DNA of 64,000 nt from Methylobacterium sp. W2 (GTDB taxonomy: Bacteria > Pseudomonadota > Alphaproteobacteria > Rhizobiales > Beijerinckiaceae), in NCBI RefSeq assembly GCF_020662345.1, contig NZ_VMOA01000002.1, positions 124,001 to 188,000 on the forward strand, given 5' to 3'. This document shows, piece after piece, positions 55,011-64,000 of the stretch. Under the pieces are notes generated by a model. The model was given only the letters and a program-made list of their open reading frames with translations, was not told the DNA's origin and ran no database searches. The translations under genes and the position numbers were made by a program. The number at the start of each line of letters is the position of its first letter. Position 1 is the first letter of the stretch.

Positions 55011-56417
55011 ATGACCAGTGCCACGACCAGTGCCGTCCATCCCGACACCGCCGGGCCGGCTACCCCTCCCGTGGCGTCAGCGCCGCCCGTGGCGAAAATG
55101 CCTCCCGTCGCCCTCGGGCTGCTCGGGCTGCAGCACGTTCTGGTGATGTATGCCGGCGCCGTCGCGGTGCCGCTGATCGTGGGACGTGCCCTGAAGCTCC
55201 CGCCGGATCAGGTGGCGATGCTGGTGAGCGCCGACCTGTTCGCATGCGGTCTCGCGACGCTGCTGCAGAGCTGGGGCCTGCCGGGGATCGGCGTGCGCAT
55301 GCCGGTGATGATGGGCGTCACCTTCGCCGCCGTCACGCCCATGGTCGCCATGGGGACCAATCCCGAGATCGGGCTGACCGGCATCTACGGCGCCGTGATC
55401 GCGGCCGGCCTCTTCGCGTTTCTCGTGGCCCCCCTCATCGGACGGCTGCTGCCGCTGTTCCCCCCCGTGGTGACCGGCACGATCATCCTGGTCATCGGCG
55501 TGTCGCTGATGAAGGTGGGCGTGAACTGGGCCGCCGGAGGAATCGGCAACCCGAATTACGGGGCGCCGCTCCATCTCGCCATCGCCGCCTTCGTGCTGGG
55601 CGTGATCCTGGCGATCACCCGCTACGGCACCGGCTTCGTCAACTCGGCCTCGGTGCTCATCGGCATCGTCGCCGGGATGCTGGTGGCCGCCGCCTTCGGG
55701 CTGGTCGATCTCGGCCATGTGACCACCGCGTCCTGGTTCGACGTGGTGCGGCCCTTCGCCTTCGGCGCCCCGACCTTCGATCCCGTCTCCATCGTCACCC
55801 TCTGCATCGTGATGATCGTGGTGATGATCGAATCCACCGGCATGTTCCTGGCGCTGGCCGAGATCTGCGCCGACCCCGTCGACGAGAAGCGCCTGACCAG
55901 GGGCCTGCGCGGCGACGGCCTCGGCACCCTCATCGGCGGAATCTTCAACACCTTCCCCTACACCTCGTTCTCGCAGAATATCGGGCTCGTCGGCGTCACC
56001 GGGGTACGCACCCGGTATGTGGCGGTGGTCGGCGGGTTCATCATGCTCGGGCTCGGCCTCATTCCAAAGCTCGCGGCCCTCGTCGAGGCGGTGCCGCAAT
56101 GCGTGCTCGGCGGGGCCGGGCTGGTGATGTTCGGGATGGTGGGCGCGACGGGCGTGCGCATCCTCGGCGCCGTGGACTTCGCCCGCAATCGCAACAACCT
56201 GTTCGTCGTTGCGGTCTCCGTCGGTTTCGGCATGATCCCCCTCGTCGCCCCGGCCTTCTTCAAGCAGATGCCGCACGCGCTGCACCCGCTCCTCGAATCC
56301 GGAATCCTCCTCTGCGCGATCTCGGCGGTGGGCCTGAACCTGTTCTTCAACGGCCTGACCGGCAGCGAGGCCGCGCGCGCCGCCGCGAAACATCAGGCGG
56401 CGTCCTCCGAGCATTGA
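55011..56417 (+). CDS. Urate/xanthine permease (NCS2 family)
   Basis: From ATG 55011 (GGAGG eleven bases upstream) the product is 468 residues with 12-14 TM helices. GLLGLQHVLVMYAGAVAVPL, NTFPYTSFSQNIGLVGVTGV and FFNGLTGSEAARAAA are NCS2 urate/xanthine (PucK/UacT-like) hallmarks. It brings urate or xanthine into the cytoplasm for the urate oxidase encoded 42 bp downstream. Confidence 0.93.
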   Translation: MTSATTSAVHPDTAGPATPPVASAPPVAKMPPVALGLLGLQHVLVMYAGAVAVPLIVGRALKLPPDQVAMLVSADLFACGLATLLQSWGLPGIGVRMPVMMGVTFAAVTPMVAMGTNPEIGLTGIYGAVIAAGLFAFLVAPLIGRLLPLFPPVVTGTIILVIGVSLMKVGVNWAAGGIGNPNYGAPLHLAIAAFVLGVILAITRYGTGFVNSASVLIGIVAGMLVAAAFGLVDLGHVTTASWFDVVRPFAFGAPTFDPVSIVTLCIVMIVVMIESTGMFLALAEICADPVDEKRLTRGLRGDGLGTLIGGIFNTFPYTSFSQNIGLVGVTGVRTRYVAVVGGFIMLGLGLIPKLAALVEAVPQCVLGGAGLVMFGMVGATGVRILGAVDFARNRNNLFVVAVSVGFGMIPLVAPAFFKQMPHALHPLLESGILLCAISAVGLNLFFNGLTGSEAARAAAKHQAASSEH

Positions 56418-56458
56418 GGACGGCCGTCTTCCTTCACCGCCCCTCCTGGGAGACAAGC

Positions 56459-57298
56459 ATGCCCCTGATCGCCTCCAGATACGGCAAGGGCCGCGTGCGG
56501 GTGATGCGCCTCACCCGCGACGGCGACGACCACACCCCGCGCGAACTGTCCCTCGCGGTCCTGATGAAGGGCGCCTTCGATGCCGCCTGGACCGACGGCG
56601 ACAACCGGGCCTGCGTCGCCACCGACAGCGTGAAGAACATCGTCAACGTGGTCGCGGCCAAAAACCTGTCCCTCGACAAGGAAGCCTTCGCCGAGGCCGT
56701 CGCCACGACCTTCCTCGACACGTATCCGCAGGTCGAGGAGATCCGGATCGAGGGCAAGGAGACGCGCTGGCTGCGCCAAGCCATCGGCGGCCGGCCGCAT
56801 GGCCACGTCTTCACCCTCGACGGCAACGGGACGGGCTATGTGAAGCTGGTGGCGAGCCGCGACGGCGCCGTGATGCAGTCGGGGCTGCGGGGCTTCACCT
56901 TCATGAAGACCACGCAATCGGGCTGGGCCGATTTCGTCGATGACGCGTACCGCACCCTGGCCGACGCCACCGACCGCATCGCCGCGACCGCCATGGACGC
57001 GACCTGGACCTGGGCCAGCGCGCCCGCCGACTACACCACGACCAATGCCCGGGTGCTCGACATCCTGATCGAGGTCTTCGGCACGACCTACAGCGCCAGT
57101 GTGCAGGACAGCATGTATCGCATGGGCGAGGCGGTCCTGGCGGCCGTTCCCGAGATCGCCGAAATCGGGTTCGCCATGCCGAACAAGCACTACATCCCGA
57201 TCAACCTGACGCCGTTCGGCCTGGAGAACCCCAACACCGTGTTCCTGCCCACCGACGAGCCCCACGGTCAGATCGAGGCGACGATCGGGCGAGGCTGA
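56459..57298 (+). CDS. Urate oxidase (cofactor-independent)
   Basis: The 279-residue protein begins MPLIASRYGKGRVRVMRLTRD, with the catalytic Lys region near residue 9, and has TDSVKNIVNVVA, GLRGFTFMKTTQSGWADF and SMYRMGEAVLAAVPEI, the T-fold uricase signatures. It oxidises urate to 5-hydroxyisourate, the substrate of the fused UraH domain encoded nearby. Coupled to the permease gene on the plus strand. Length fits microbial uricases. Confidence 0.95.
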   Translation: MPLIASRYGKGRVRVMRLTRDGDDHTPRELSLAVLMKGAFDAAWTDGDNRACVATDSVKNIVNVVAAKNLSLDKEAFAEAVATTFLDTYPQVEEIRIEGKETRWLRQAIGGRPHGHVFTLDGNGTGYVKLVASRDGAVMQSGLRGFTFMKTTQSGWADFVDDAYRTLADATDRIAATAMDATWTWASAPADYTTTNARVLDILIEVFGTTYSASVQDSMYRMGEAVLAAVPEIAEIGFAMPNKHYIPINLTPFGLENPNTVFLPTDEPHGQIEATIGRG

Positions 57299-57713
57299 GC
57301 CGCACGCTTCCCGTCCTTGGGAACGCAGGGGGGATTGCCGCGCGGTGAACGGTGTTCCGCAGGGCCGTGGCCACGGGCACAGGGCCGCATGCCCGCCCCG
57401 ATCCCGCGTCGTCGCCGCGAGCCCGGAAAGCGCTTCCAGCAGGCCATGCCGCACGGGCGGCGAAAGAAGCATGCCAGGCCGCTCGTTTCTGGCAAATAAT
57501 GTCGCAACCCGCACGAAGGCCATGACATAAAACGACTTATTCCCGTTGCTCCCGAAGCGGAGGAGAGGGCCAGCGTGGTCGGTGCATGAACATGATGCAC
57601 GCGCCTTGGTCATTCCGTGTTGCTTTGCGAGGCGGCCGTGCACAAATTCTAGGTTGTTGGCCGGGGCTGCCGCTTCTCCTAAGGCAGTCCGGCCCGAACC
57701 TGGGACTACCGCC
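57299..57713. other. Intergenic region
   Basis: The 415-base spacer between urate oxidase and a small secreted protein gene holds no recognisable gene, RNA or strong hairpin. The small ORFs crossing it have no conserved features. Confidence 0.5.
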
Positions 57714-57965
57714 ATGACCCCACGCTTCGTTCTGGGAGCCGCCCTCGGTCTCACCCTGTCCAGCGCCGCCGTCGCGCAAAGCTACACCGCACCGGCCGGC
57801 ATCCCGGCCGCGACCGCCCCCGGCGGTCTCGACGGACAGGCCGCCGCCCGGAACATCCGCGCGTACGACAGCCGCTTCTCCCGCCCCGTACGCGCCCGGA
57901 TCGACCTGGGGCGTGCGGACACGACGGGATCGGTGAGGCAGACCCCGCCACGGCACCGCGACTGA
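57714..57965 (+). CDS. Small secreted hypothetical protein
   Basis: Eighty-three residues: signal peptide MTPRFVLGAALGLTLSSAAVAQ, then a hydrophilic chain ending RQTPPRHRD. No family is recognised. The design parallels the small secreted protein at 53572. Confidence 0.6.
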   Translation: MTPRFVLGAALGLTLSSAAVAQSYTAPAGIPAATAPGGLDGQAAARNIRAYDSRFSRPVRARIDLGRADTTGSVRQTPPRHRD

Positions 57966-58302
57966 AGCCTCGATCCGGGGACGGGCACGCGGCCCTGCCG
58001 GGCGCGACACGTCCGTGAGATCTCGCGCGGGCAGGCGTGCCGGACAATGCCTGGAGCACGAATGCGCGAGCTGGTGGGATCCCCAAAGGCTCCGACCTCG
58101 ACTACCTGCGCGAAGCCGCCAGGCACACCGACATCACGCCGACGCGCCGCGACGCACTGTCTTAAGTCGAGGAAGGTGCCACACTTGCGGGTGATCAGCC
58201 GCACCGCGAACGGGGCGTAAACACCCGGCTCCAACGGAATTCCAACGCCTCCACAACGGATCGAAGGCCTTGGCTGTAACTCTCTGAACGATCGGAAATG
58301 TT
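57966..58302. other. Intergenic region
   Basis: The 337-base spacer precedes the tRNA-Lys gene (convergent side). Nothing convincing was found in it. Confidence 0.5.
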
Positions 58303-58378
<76 letters not shown>

Positions 58379-58440
58379 ATTGCCTTGCGGCAGTCGCGGC
58401 AGCCACCAAACCCGCTGCGACGAGGGGGCTGATAGCAAAG

Positions 58441-58467
58441 GCCCCGGAGGCTGTCCACCCCCGGGGC
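58441..58467 (-). terminator. Rho-independent terminator of leuA
   Basis: In leuA direction, GCCCCGG and CCGGGGC form a 7-bp stem around a 13-nt loop, followed by CTTT on the minus strand, just past the leuA stop. Confidence 0.7.
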
Positions 58468-58480
58468 TTCATTTTCCCGG

Positions 58481-60055
58481 CTAAACCGATGCGGCGTGCT
58501 GGGCGTGCAGGCGCACCGCCGTGGCCGAGAGCTTGTTCAGGGCGGAGAGATAGGCGCGGGCCGAGGCCACCAGCGTGTCGGGATCGGCGCCCCGCGCCGT
58601 CACGCTGCGGTCGCCGGCCTTCAATCGGACGGAGACCTCGGCCTGGGCGTCGGTGCCCTGCGTCACGGCATCGACCTTGTAGAGTTCGAGCTGCGCCTCG
58701 TGCGGGACCAGGGCCTGGATCGCGTTGAACACGGCGTCCACCGGGCCGTTGCCGTCGGCCTCCTCGGTGACGATGCGGTCGTCGATGGCGAGCTTCATCG
58801 TGGCGCGCTGCGGCCCGCGCGTGCCGGCGATGACCGAGAGCGAGACGAGGCGGATGCGGTCGTGCGCCGTGGCGAGGTTATCGTCGACCAGAGCCTCGAT
58901 ATCCTCGTCGTAGACGTGCTTCTTGCGGTCAGCGAGCGCCTTGAAGCGCTCGAAGGCGTCCTGCATCTGGTTGTCGGCCAAGTGCAGGCCGAGTTCCTCC
59001 AGCTTCGAGCGGAAGGCCGCGCGGCCCGAATGCTTGCCCATCACCAGGGAGGTCTTGGCGACGCCGACGGAGGCGGGCGTCATGATCTCGTAGGTCTCGG
59101 TATGCTTGAGCATCCCGTCCTGATGGATGCCGCTCTCATGCGCGAAGGCGTTCCGGCCGACGATGGCCTTGTTGTACTGCACGGGGAAGTTCGTCGCGTG
59201 GGAGACGAGCTTCGAGGCGCGGGTGAGCATCGTGGTCTCGATGCCGGTCTCGTAGGGCATCACGTCGCCGCGGGTGCGGATCGCCATGACGATCTCCTCC
59301 AGGGCCGCGTTGCCGGCGCGCTCGCCGATGCCGTTCACCGTGCACTCCACCTGCCGGGCGCCACCTTCCACACCAGCCAGGGAGTTGGCGATGGCGAGGC
59401 CGAGATCGTCGTGGCAATGCACCGAGAAGATCGCCTTGTCGGAATTCGGCACCCGCTCGCGCACCTGGCGGAACATGGTGCGGTATTCGTCGGGCGTGGC
59501 GTAGCCCACCGTGTCGGGCAGGTTGATCGTCGTCGCGCCGGAGCGGATCGCGGCCTCGACGCAACGGCACAGGTAATCGATCGGCGTGCGCGTCGCGTCC
59601 ATGGCCGACCATTCCACGTCCTCCACGAGGTCGCGGGCCTGGGCCACGGTCTTGAGGATGATCTCGACCACCTCGTCCTGGGACTTGCGCATCTGATGGG
59701 CGAGGTGGATCGGCGAGGTCGAGACGAACGTATGGATCCGGCCGCGCCGGGCGAGGCGCACCGCCTCGCCGGCCCGCGCGATATCGGCGGGGATGGCACG
59801 GGCGAGGCCGGCGATGGTGGCGCGCTTCGAGCGGCGGGCGATCTCGGAGACGGCTTCGAAATCACCGATCGAGGCGATCGGGAAACCCGCCTCGATGATG
59901 TCGACGCCCATCGTGTCGAGGAGTTCGGCCACCGCCAGCTTCTCGTCGAGGGTCATCGTGGCGCCGGGGCATTGCTCGCCGTCGCGCAGGGTGGTGTCGA
60001 AGATGAGGACCCGGTCCTTCGGGGAGGCGTTGGGCTGGGTGGTGATGTCGGTCAT
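58481..60055 (-). CDS. leuA: 2-isopropylmalate synthase
   Basis: From ATG 60055 the protein is 524 residues. The HMGL-like domain has [16 protein letters not shown] and the metal-binding HCHDDLGLA; the C-terminal LeuA allosteric domain (from about residue 385) confers leucine feedback inhibition. It catalyses the first committed step of leucine biosynthesis, acetyl-CoA plus 2-oxoisovalerate to 2-isopropylmalate. A Leu-rich leader peptide and hairpin lie upstream, so transcription attenuation by leucine is likely. Confidence 0.97.
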   Translation of the reverse strand: MTDITTQPNASPKDRVLIFDTTLRDGEQCPGATMTLDEKLAVAELLDTMGVDIIEAGFPIASIGDFEAVSEIARRSKRATIAGLARAIPADIARAGEAVRLARRGRIHTFVSTSPIHLAHQMRKSQDEVVEIILKTVAQARDLVEDVEWSAMDATRTPIDYLCRCVEAAIRSGATTINLPDTVGYATPDEYRTMFRQVRERVPNSDKAIFSVHCHDDLGLAIANSLAGVEGGARQVECTVNGIGERAGNAALEEIVMAIRTRGDVMPYETGIETTMLTRASKLVSHATNFPVQYNKAIVGRNAFAHESGIHQDGMLKHTETYEIMTPASVGVAKTSLVMGKHSGRAAFRSKLEELGLHLADNQMQDAFERFKALADRKKHVYDEDIEALVDDNLATAHDRIRLVSLSVIAGTRGPQRATMKLAIDDRIVTEEADGNGPVDAVFNAIQALVPHEAQLELYKVDAVTQGTDAQAEVSVRLKAGDRSVTARGADPDTLVASARAYLSALNKLSATAVRLHAQHAASV

Positions 60056-60155
60056 GGCGTGTCGTCCTGTCGGAGGCGCGGTCGCTGAAGGACGCGGCGC
60101 CTTGATCCATCGATCGGCTCGACGAGGCCCTCGAGGGCCCCGGTCGCGAAACGAT

Positions 60156-60198
60156 CCCCTGAGAGCCCAGGCGCACGCGCCCGGACGGCCCTCAGGGG
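60156..60198 (-). promoter_or_regulatory. leuA attenuator hairpin
   Basis: CCCCTGAG and CTCAGGGG (60156-60163 and 60191-60198) enclose a GC-rich inner helix, and the hairpin is followed by a short T-containing run in leuA direction (GATCGTTTC). It overlaps the stop codon of the leader peptide, so ribosome position could decide its folding. Confidence 0.65.
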
Positions 60199-60254
60199 CG
60201 GATAAGCAGGAGAAGGCCGACGAGGAGCGCTCGGGGACGCGCATGACCGCGCAC
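60192..60254 (-). CDS. leuA leader peptide
   Basis: A GTG at 60254 opens a 20-residue peptide MRGHARPRALLVGLLLLIRP with six leucines among residues 10-17. Its stop is embedded in the attenuator hairpin, 137 bp before leuA. No strong Shine-Dalgarno site precedes the GTG, so the exact start is uncertain. Leu-rich leaders of this kind halt ribosomes when charged Leu-tRNA is scarce. Confidence 0.65.
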   Translation of the reverse strand: MRGHARPRALLVGLLLLIRP

Positions 60255-60623
60255 CGCCGTGAAGGCGATGTCGGCGGTTCCCTGCGTGGAGCCGGCGCTG
60301 GCCAAGGCTCGTCTCTCCCGAATGGCGTAGCGGGCGCGCGAACGATGCGACCGTGCGGCTTCGTACCCCTCGACGCGCGCCTTGACAAGGATCGCCCTCG
60401 GCGCGCCGTCGTCCCTCACATCGGCGTGGGCCAAGACACATCTGCGTGGTCCAAAATTCCGGCCCTTGTCGCGTGCCGGCTCGCGATGAGAGCCGCGCTC
60501 TTTTTCGCCGAACCGGCATCCACTTCGGCGAGGAGCGCTCTAACTTGACGTTCGTCCGTTCAAGGGCACGGCGCGCGCCTCGTACCGCGCCGACATAACA
60601 ATATCGGAAGGAAACACCCGTCC
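60255..60623. other. Spacer between divergent leuA leader and SRPBCC gene
   Basis: This 369-base stretch must contain two divergent promoters. No gene is seen. Short ORFs within it have no recognised content. Confidence 0.5.
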
Positions 60624-61109
60624 ATGTCGCACACTTTCATGCGTCGTATCGTTCTGCCCGGCCTCGTTCTGCTTGCCGGCACCGCCCCAGGCTTGGCCAT
60701 CGACCTCACCAAGACCATCGATATCGCCGCCTCCCCGGCGAAAGTCTGGTCGACGATCGGCGATTTCTGCGGCATCGGAACCTGGCACCCGGTCGTCGCC
60801 AAATGCGAGCCCGCCACCAAGGGCGGCACGATGCTGCGTACGCTCAGCCTCAAGGGCGGCGGCACCATCGTCGAATCGCAGACGGCGCGCGACGACACGG
60901 CGATGAGCTACACCTACGCCATCGTCGAGAGCCCGCTGCCGGTCTCCGACTATTCCTCCACCCTCGCGGTGACCCCGAAAGGCTCCGGATCGACGGTGAC
61001 ATGGACGGGGACCTTCAAGGCCAAGGGCGTCCCGGATACGGTGGCGACCGACGCTATTACCGGGATCTACGAATCCGGTCTCGCGGCCATCGCCGAGAAG
61101 GCCAAGTAA
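60624..61109 (+). CDS. Secreted SRPBCC (polyketide-cyclase-like) domain protein
   Basis: The 161-residue protein has an N-terminal signal peptide (MRRIVLPGLVLLAGTAPGLA) and then an SRPBCC fold (IDIAASPAKVWSTIGDFCGIGTWHPVV), a hydrophobic-ligand-binding helix-grip domain. Ligand and role unknown. GGAAGGAAACACC precedes the ATG. Monocistronic. Confidence 0.85.
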   Translation: MSHTFMRRIVLPGLVLLAGTAPGLAIDLTKTIDIAASPAKVWSTIGDFCGIGTWHPVVAKCEPATKGGTMLRTLSLKGGGTIVESQTARDDTAMSYTYAIVESPLPVSDYSSTLAVTPKGSGSTVTWTGTFKAKGVPDTVATDAITGIYESGLAAIAEKAK

Positions 61110-61270
61110 AGCGCTCACGTAAGGCGTTGAAGTGAAGCGCTGACACGGGGCCCGGGATCGTCGCCGGAGGCCCGTTGCCGGTGATTGACCCGCCCCTCGC
61201 CTGAAGGCAAGAACCCGGCGCGGCGTCGATGCCGTGCCGGCCGTCGCGCCGGAGCGTGAAGGAGAGCTGC

Positions 61271-61633
61271 GTGACCAGGAACGTCGTGTCGTTGCACCGC
61301 GCCAGCCTGATGCTGGTCCCTTGCCTCGCCGCAGGGCTCGGAGCCTGCACCGCCTCCGGCCCCTCTCCGAAGACGGCGGTGGCGCCGGCTGCCGCCCCAA
61401 TCGTTGCCGCCCCCGCCTTGGCTCCGTTGCCGGCGGGCTCCGGCTGCGGTCCGAGCATCGCCCGCACCCAGGCCGTGGTGGACAGCGATGTGGCGACCGG
61501 CAACCTCAACGCGCCGGTGGGCGCACGATTCTCGGCCGACCTCGCGCGCGCCTCCGAGGCCTGCGGCGCCGGGCGGGAGCGTGAGGCCGTCGGCCTGCTC
61601 GCCGCTGCTAAATCGCGCTACGGCTACCCGTAG
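61271..61633 (+). CDS. Small lipoprotein
   Basis: From GTG 61271 (AAGGAGAG five bases upstream) the protein is 120 residues with a lipoprotein signal (LVPCLAAGLGAC lipobox, Cys about residue 26), a Pro/Ala linker and a small helical C-terminal domain (SADLARASEACGAGREREAVG). No family recognised. Confidence 0.7.
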   Translation: MTRNVVSLHRASLMLVPCLAAGLGACTASGPSPKTAVAPAAAPIVAAPALAPLPAGSGCGPSIARTQAVVDSDVATGNLNAPVGARFSADLARASEACGAGREREAVGLLAAAKSRYGYP

Positions 61634-61985
61634 GCGCGAGCATTCGCTCAGGATCGCCGCCTCCGACGAAGCACGCGACCTCTCCCGGATCGATGTCGTG
61701 GGGCAGAATTGAGGACCTCAGCCCCCTCACGAAAGTGTGACCGTGCCTTGCGGCGAATGGCGCCAGGACATCGGACTGGAGAGAGCGGAGGCGAGACCCG
61801 GTTCTTCTGGTGAACCATTGCGGACGACTATCGCAGGTACTCCGCCTTCACGACGATCATTGACGGGGCTTCAGTCGGCGACTGGAAAGACACACCCGCC
61901 ACATCCTCGCTGCGTTGCCATAAAAGGGCCGGGAAATCTCCTACTGTCGCGGGCGACGGAATTTCGGTGACAGGCCCCGCGACGC
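61634..61985. other. Spacer upstream of the polysaccharide-export operon
   Basis: The 352-base region has no convincing gene. It probably holds the promoter for the export operon. Confidence 0.45.
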
Positions 61986-63353
61986 ATGAGCTCAGCGCCC
62001 AACAATATCACGCGCCTGCCGACCGCGAGGGCCACCGCGCTCGAGCCCAAGGAGGCCCTGGCCAAGGAAGAGCGGGCCCGGGCCAACGAACTGGCGGTGA
62101 ACGATGACCGCGAGATGGTTCCCCGGCGGGACGACGAGGCGAGGCGGGAGCTGGCCCTCGATGCCGCGGAAGACGAGACGTTCGCCCTCGTCCCCCTGCC
62201 GCAGCCCGATCATAGCTGGAGCCGCACGCTGCTCAGCTTCGGCATCGCAGTGATCCTGCCGCTGTGCCTGCTCGGCCTGTATTTCCTGTTCCTCGCCACG
62301 CCGCAATATTTCGCCGAGTTCCGGTTCTCCGTGACCGAGGTGACCCCGTCCGCCGGCCCCCTCGGCGGAGGCGGCAGCGGAGGCTCGACCGCGGCGGCGG
62401 TCGCCAGCGCCATGGGCGGCCACAGCGCAGCGGCGGGCGGCGGCACCGCGCAGAACTTTGTCGTGATCGATTATCTCAAGAGCCGTCAGGTGATCGACGA
62501 GCTATCTCAAAGCGTCGATGTCCGCGAGATCTACAGCCGTCCCGAGATCGATTGGCCGAACCGGTTCGACAGGAGCCGGTCGACGGAGCATCTGGTGCGC
62601 TACTGGAACAAGATGATCTGGGCGAATTACGATCCGCTCACCGGGCTCGCCTCCGTCGAGGTCAAGGCGTTCCGGCCCGACGATGCCCTGACCATCGCCA
62701 ACCAGCTCGTCACGCTGTCGGAAAACCTCGTCAACAAGATCGCCAAGCGCGCCGAGGAGGATGCCGTCAAGTTCGCCGAGCAGGAGGTCGTCCGGGCCAA
62801 GGCCAGCCTCGACAAGGCCCGCGCCGCCATGGCCGAGTTCCGTGAGAAGGAAGGGGTGATCGATCCGATGCCCAGCGTGGTGACGGGCAACACCCAGCTC
62901 ATCGGCACCTTGCGCGGATCGGTGTCGCAGCTGGAGGCCGATTACGACACGATCCGGAGGCAGAACCTCAGCGAGTCGGCGCCGTCGGTCCTGGCCCTCA
63001 GGTCCCGTGTCCAGGCCGCGCGCGAGCAGCTGGCCTCCGTCGAGCGCGAGGTCTCGGGCAGCCGCTCCGGCCGCAACGTCCTGGCCGGCGTCGTCGCCCG
63101 GTTCGAAGCCCTCGACATGGACCGGCAATATGCGCAGGCGATCCTGCTCACCTCCCTGCAATCCCTCGACCGCGCACGGGCCAGCGCGGCCGCCCAGCAT
63201 CTCTATCTCACGCCCTACGTTCGGCCGGCCCTGCCCGAAAGCGCGGGCGGCCCGCGCGTCTTCCTGTCGATGGTGCTCGGAGCCTTCATCCTGGCAGCGA
63301 TCTGGTTCATCGGCCTGCTCGCCGTGCGCTCGATCATGAACAGTCGTGCCTGA
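61986..63353 (+). CDS. Capsule-export inner-membrane protein (KpsE/Wzz-type)
   Basis: The 455-residue protein has a hydrophilic N-terminal extension of about 75 residues, a first TM helix (about 82-103: LSFGIAVILPLCLLGLYFLFL), a periplasmic coiled-coil region with VVRAKASLDKARAAMAEFREK, and a C-terminal TM helix (about 425-448). This is the polysaccharide co-polymerase / capsule-export layout (KpsE, BexC, CtrB). The ABC-2 permease follows at 63499. It likely spans the periplasm with an outer-membrane partner encoded beyond the window. Confidence 0.88.
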   Translation: MSSAPNNITRLPTARATALEPKEALAKEERARANELAVNDDREMVPRRDDEARRELALDAAEDETFALVPLPQPDHSWSRTLLSFGIAVILPLCLLGLYFLFLATPQYFAEFRFSVTEVTPSAGPLGGGGSGGSTAAAVASAMGGHSAAAGGGTAQNFVVIDYLKSRQVIDELSQSVDVREIYSRPEIDWPNRFDRSRSTEHLVRYWNKMIWANYDPLTGLASVEVKAFRPDDALTIANQLVTLSENLVNKIAKRAEEDAVKFAEQEVVRAKASLDKARAAMAEFREKEGVIDPMPSVVTGNTQLIGTLRGSVSQLEADYDTIRRQNLSESAPSVLALRSRVQAAREQLASVEREVSGSRSGRNVLAGVVARFEALDMDRQYAQAILLTSLQSLDRARASAAAQHLYLTPYVRPALPESAGGPRVFLSMVLGAFILAAIWFIGLLAVRSIMNSRA

Positions 63354-63498
63354 GCGGGGTCGGCCTTCGGTCGTCATGACCGCAGGCGCGGCCTCGAATA
63401 AAATTCAGGCCCTGTGACGACGCAACATCCGGCACAAGGTGCCGGTCCCGTAACCCGCCACTCCGCGTCACCCGGCATCCTTGGATCGCGACTGAACG

Positions 63499-64000
63499 AT
63501 GGCAAACTCCTCGATCGTCCTTCCGGCCGCTTCCTCGAAGCAGAGCGCACGACCGTGGCTGACGATCATGACGGCGTTGATCGTCCGTGATTTCGGAGTT
63601 CGCTTTCGTAACTTCCATCCGGCCATTGCCGTCCTGCTCTTCATCGAGCCGATCGTCGTCATCGCGACCGTGGCAGGATTGCGAATCTTTCTATTTGGAA
63701 AGGAACCGCCTTTTGGACCATCGGTACTTCTCTTTATGGGGACTGGTGTATTCCCGTTTTATGTCTTCCGGCGTTGCGCTCGCGGCGTTCGCAGCCTGAA
63801 GTCGCGAGCGGCAGAGTATTACTTTGTCAAACCCTTCGATTTTCTTCTGTCTCGTTTTCTGATTCAAGTCATACAAAACCTTGTTTTGATGACCATCTTC
63901 TTTCTTGGACTTTACATCTACGGAATTCGAGAGGCCGCCCCCTGGTCTCCGGATATGTGCCTCATCAGTCTCTTCGCTATCACTTGCCTATCCCTGGGGA
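63499..64000 (+). CDS. Polysaccharide-export ABC-2 permease, truncated by window end
   Basis: From ATG 63499 the reading frame is open to the window edge (167 codons). The protein begins MANSSIVLPAASSKQ and has RDFGVRFRNFHPAIAVLLF, then TM helices as in KpsM/Wzm permeases. Third codon positions are richer in A/T than the upstream gene, a hint of transfer. It should pair with an ATPase beyond the window to export capsule or O-antigen-like polysaccharide. Confidence 0.85.
   Translation, partial: MANSSIVLPAASSKQSARPWLTIMTALIVRDFGVRFRNFHPAIAVLLFIEPIVVIATVAGLRIFLFGKEPPFGPSVLLFMGTGVFPFYVFRRCARGVRSLKSRAAEYYFVKPFDFLLSRFLIQVIQNLVLMTIFFLGLYIYGIREAAPWSPDMCLISLFAITCLSLG

Noticed and set aside
58496..60088. 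A 530-codon plus-strand ORF opposite leuA
   Set aside because: Antisense shadow of leuA.

Overview
The window is GC-rich, densely coded chromosomal DNA from an alphaproteobacterium. Gene content (CarD-family regulator, RpoH-type sigma-32 with an RpoH box, 7-iron ferredoxin, SUV3-like helicase, KaiC-like ATPase paired with a hybrid kinase, fused UraD-UraH) fits a Hyphomicrobiales member, most likely Methylobacterium or a close relative. That placement is inferred from gene content and style, not from a marker gene.

Region by region. 1-12.5 kb is mostly core: a truncated AEC transporter, rpmB, three envelope or secreted proteins, a SUV3-like RNA helicase with a long acidic then Arg/Gly-rich tail, an S4-domain protein, fdxA, a CarD regulator, a sigma-32 factor, a phosphopantetheinyl transferase, tRNA-Pro(CGG) and several very small genes. 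13-17.4 kb holds a KaiC-like ATPase overlapping a hybrid histidine kinase, then an acetyltransferase. 17.6-23.7 kb is a detoxification-type accessory patch: three TetR regulators, each divergent from an enzyme gene and each with palindromes in the shared intergenic DNA, controlling an MDR oxidoreductase, a sugar O-acetyltransferase and an SDR-YciI-SDR operon. 24.2-33.6 kb is an eight-gene glycosyltransferase island centred on a sucrose-phosphate-synthase/phosphatase fusion. It is followed by a 783-residue RTX protein with an exact 297-bp repeat period (34-36.3 kb), a GT29 (sialyltransferase)-like protein (37 kb), and a DUF892/DUF2171 stress-type pair.

38.9-57.3 kb appears devoted to nitrogen heterocycles. 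On the minus strand lies a compact module: an isochorismatase-fold amidase resembling biuret hydrolase, an NCS2-type permease, a DUF971 protein, an AprA-like flavoprotein, an AprB-like ferredoxin and a HEAT-repeat protein. A GntR/FCD regulator sits upstream. Divergent from it on the plus strand are a Tsx-like porin, an 8-oxoguanine deaminase, a BMP-type nucleoside ABC transporter (ATPase, two permeases, binding protein), then fused UraD-UraH, a urate/xanthine permease and urate oxidase. Together they describe uptake of purines or nucleosides across both membranes, deamination of oxidised guanine to urate, and urate breakdown to allantoin. The Apr-like redox module has no assigned role here and is the best candidate for undescribed chemistry.

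57.3-64 kb contains a small secreted protein, tRNA-Lys(CTT), leuA with a Leu-rich leader peptide and attenuator hairpin, an SRPBCC protein, a small lipoprotein, and the start of a polysaccharide-export operon (KpsE/Wzz-like protein plus an ABC-2 permease cut by the window end).

No CRISPR array, complete insertion sequence, prophage or rRNA was seen. Short dispersed palindromic repeats occur at 7.0, 42.4 and 50.1 kb.
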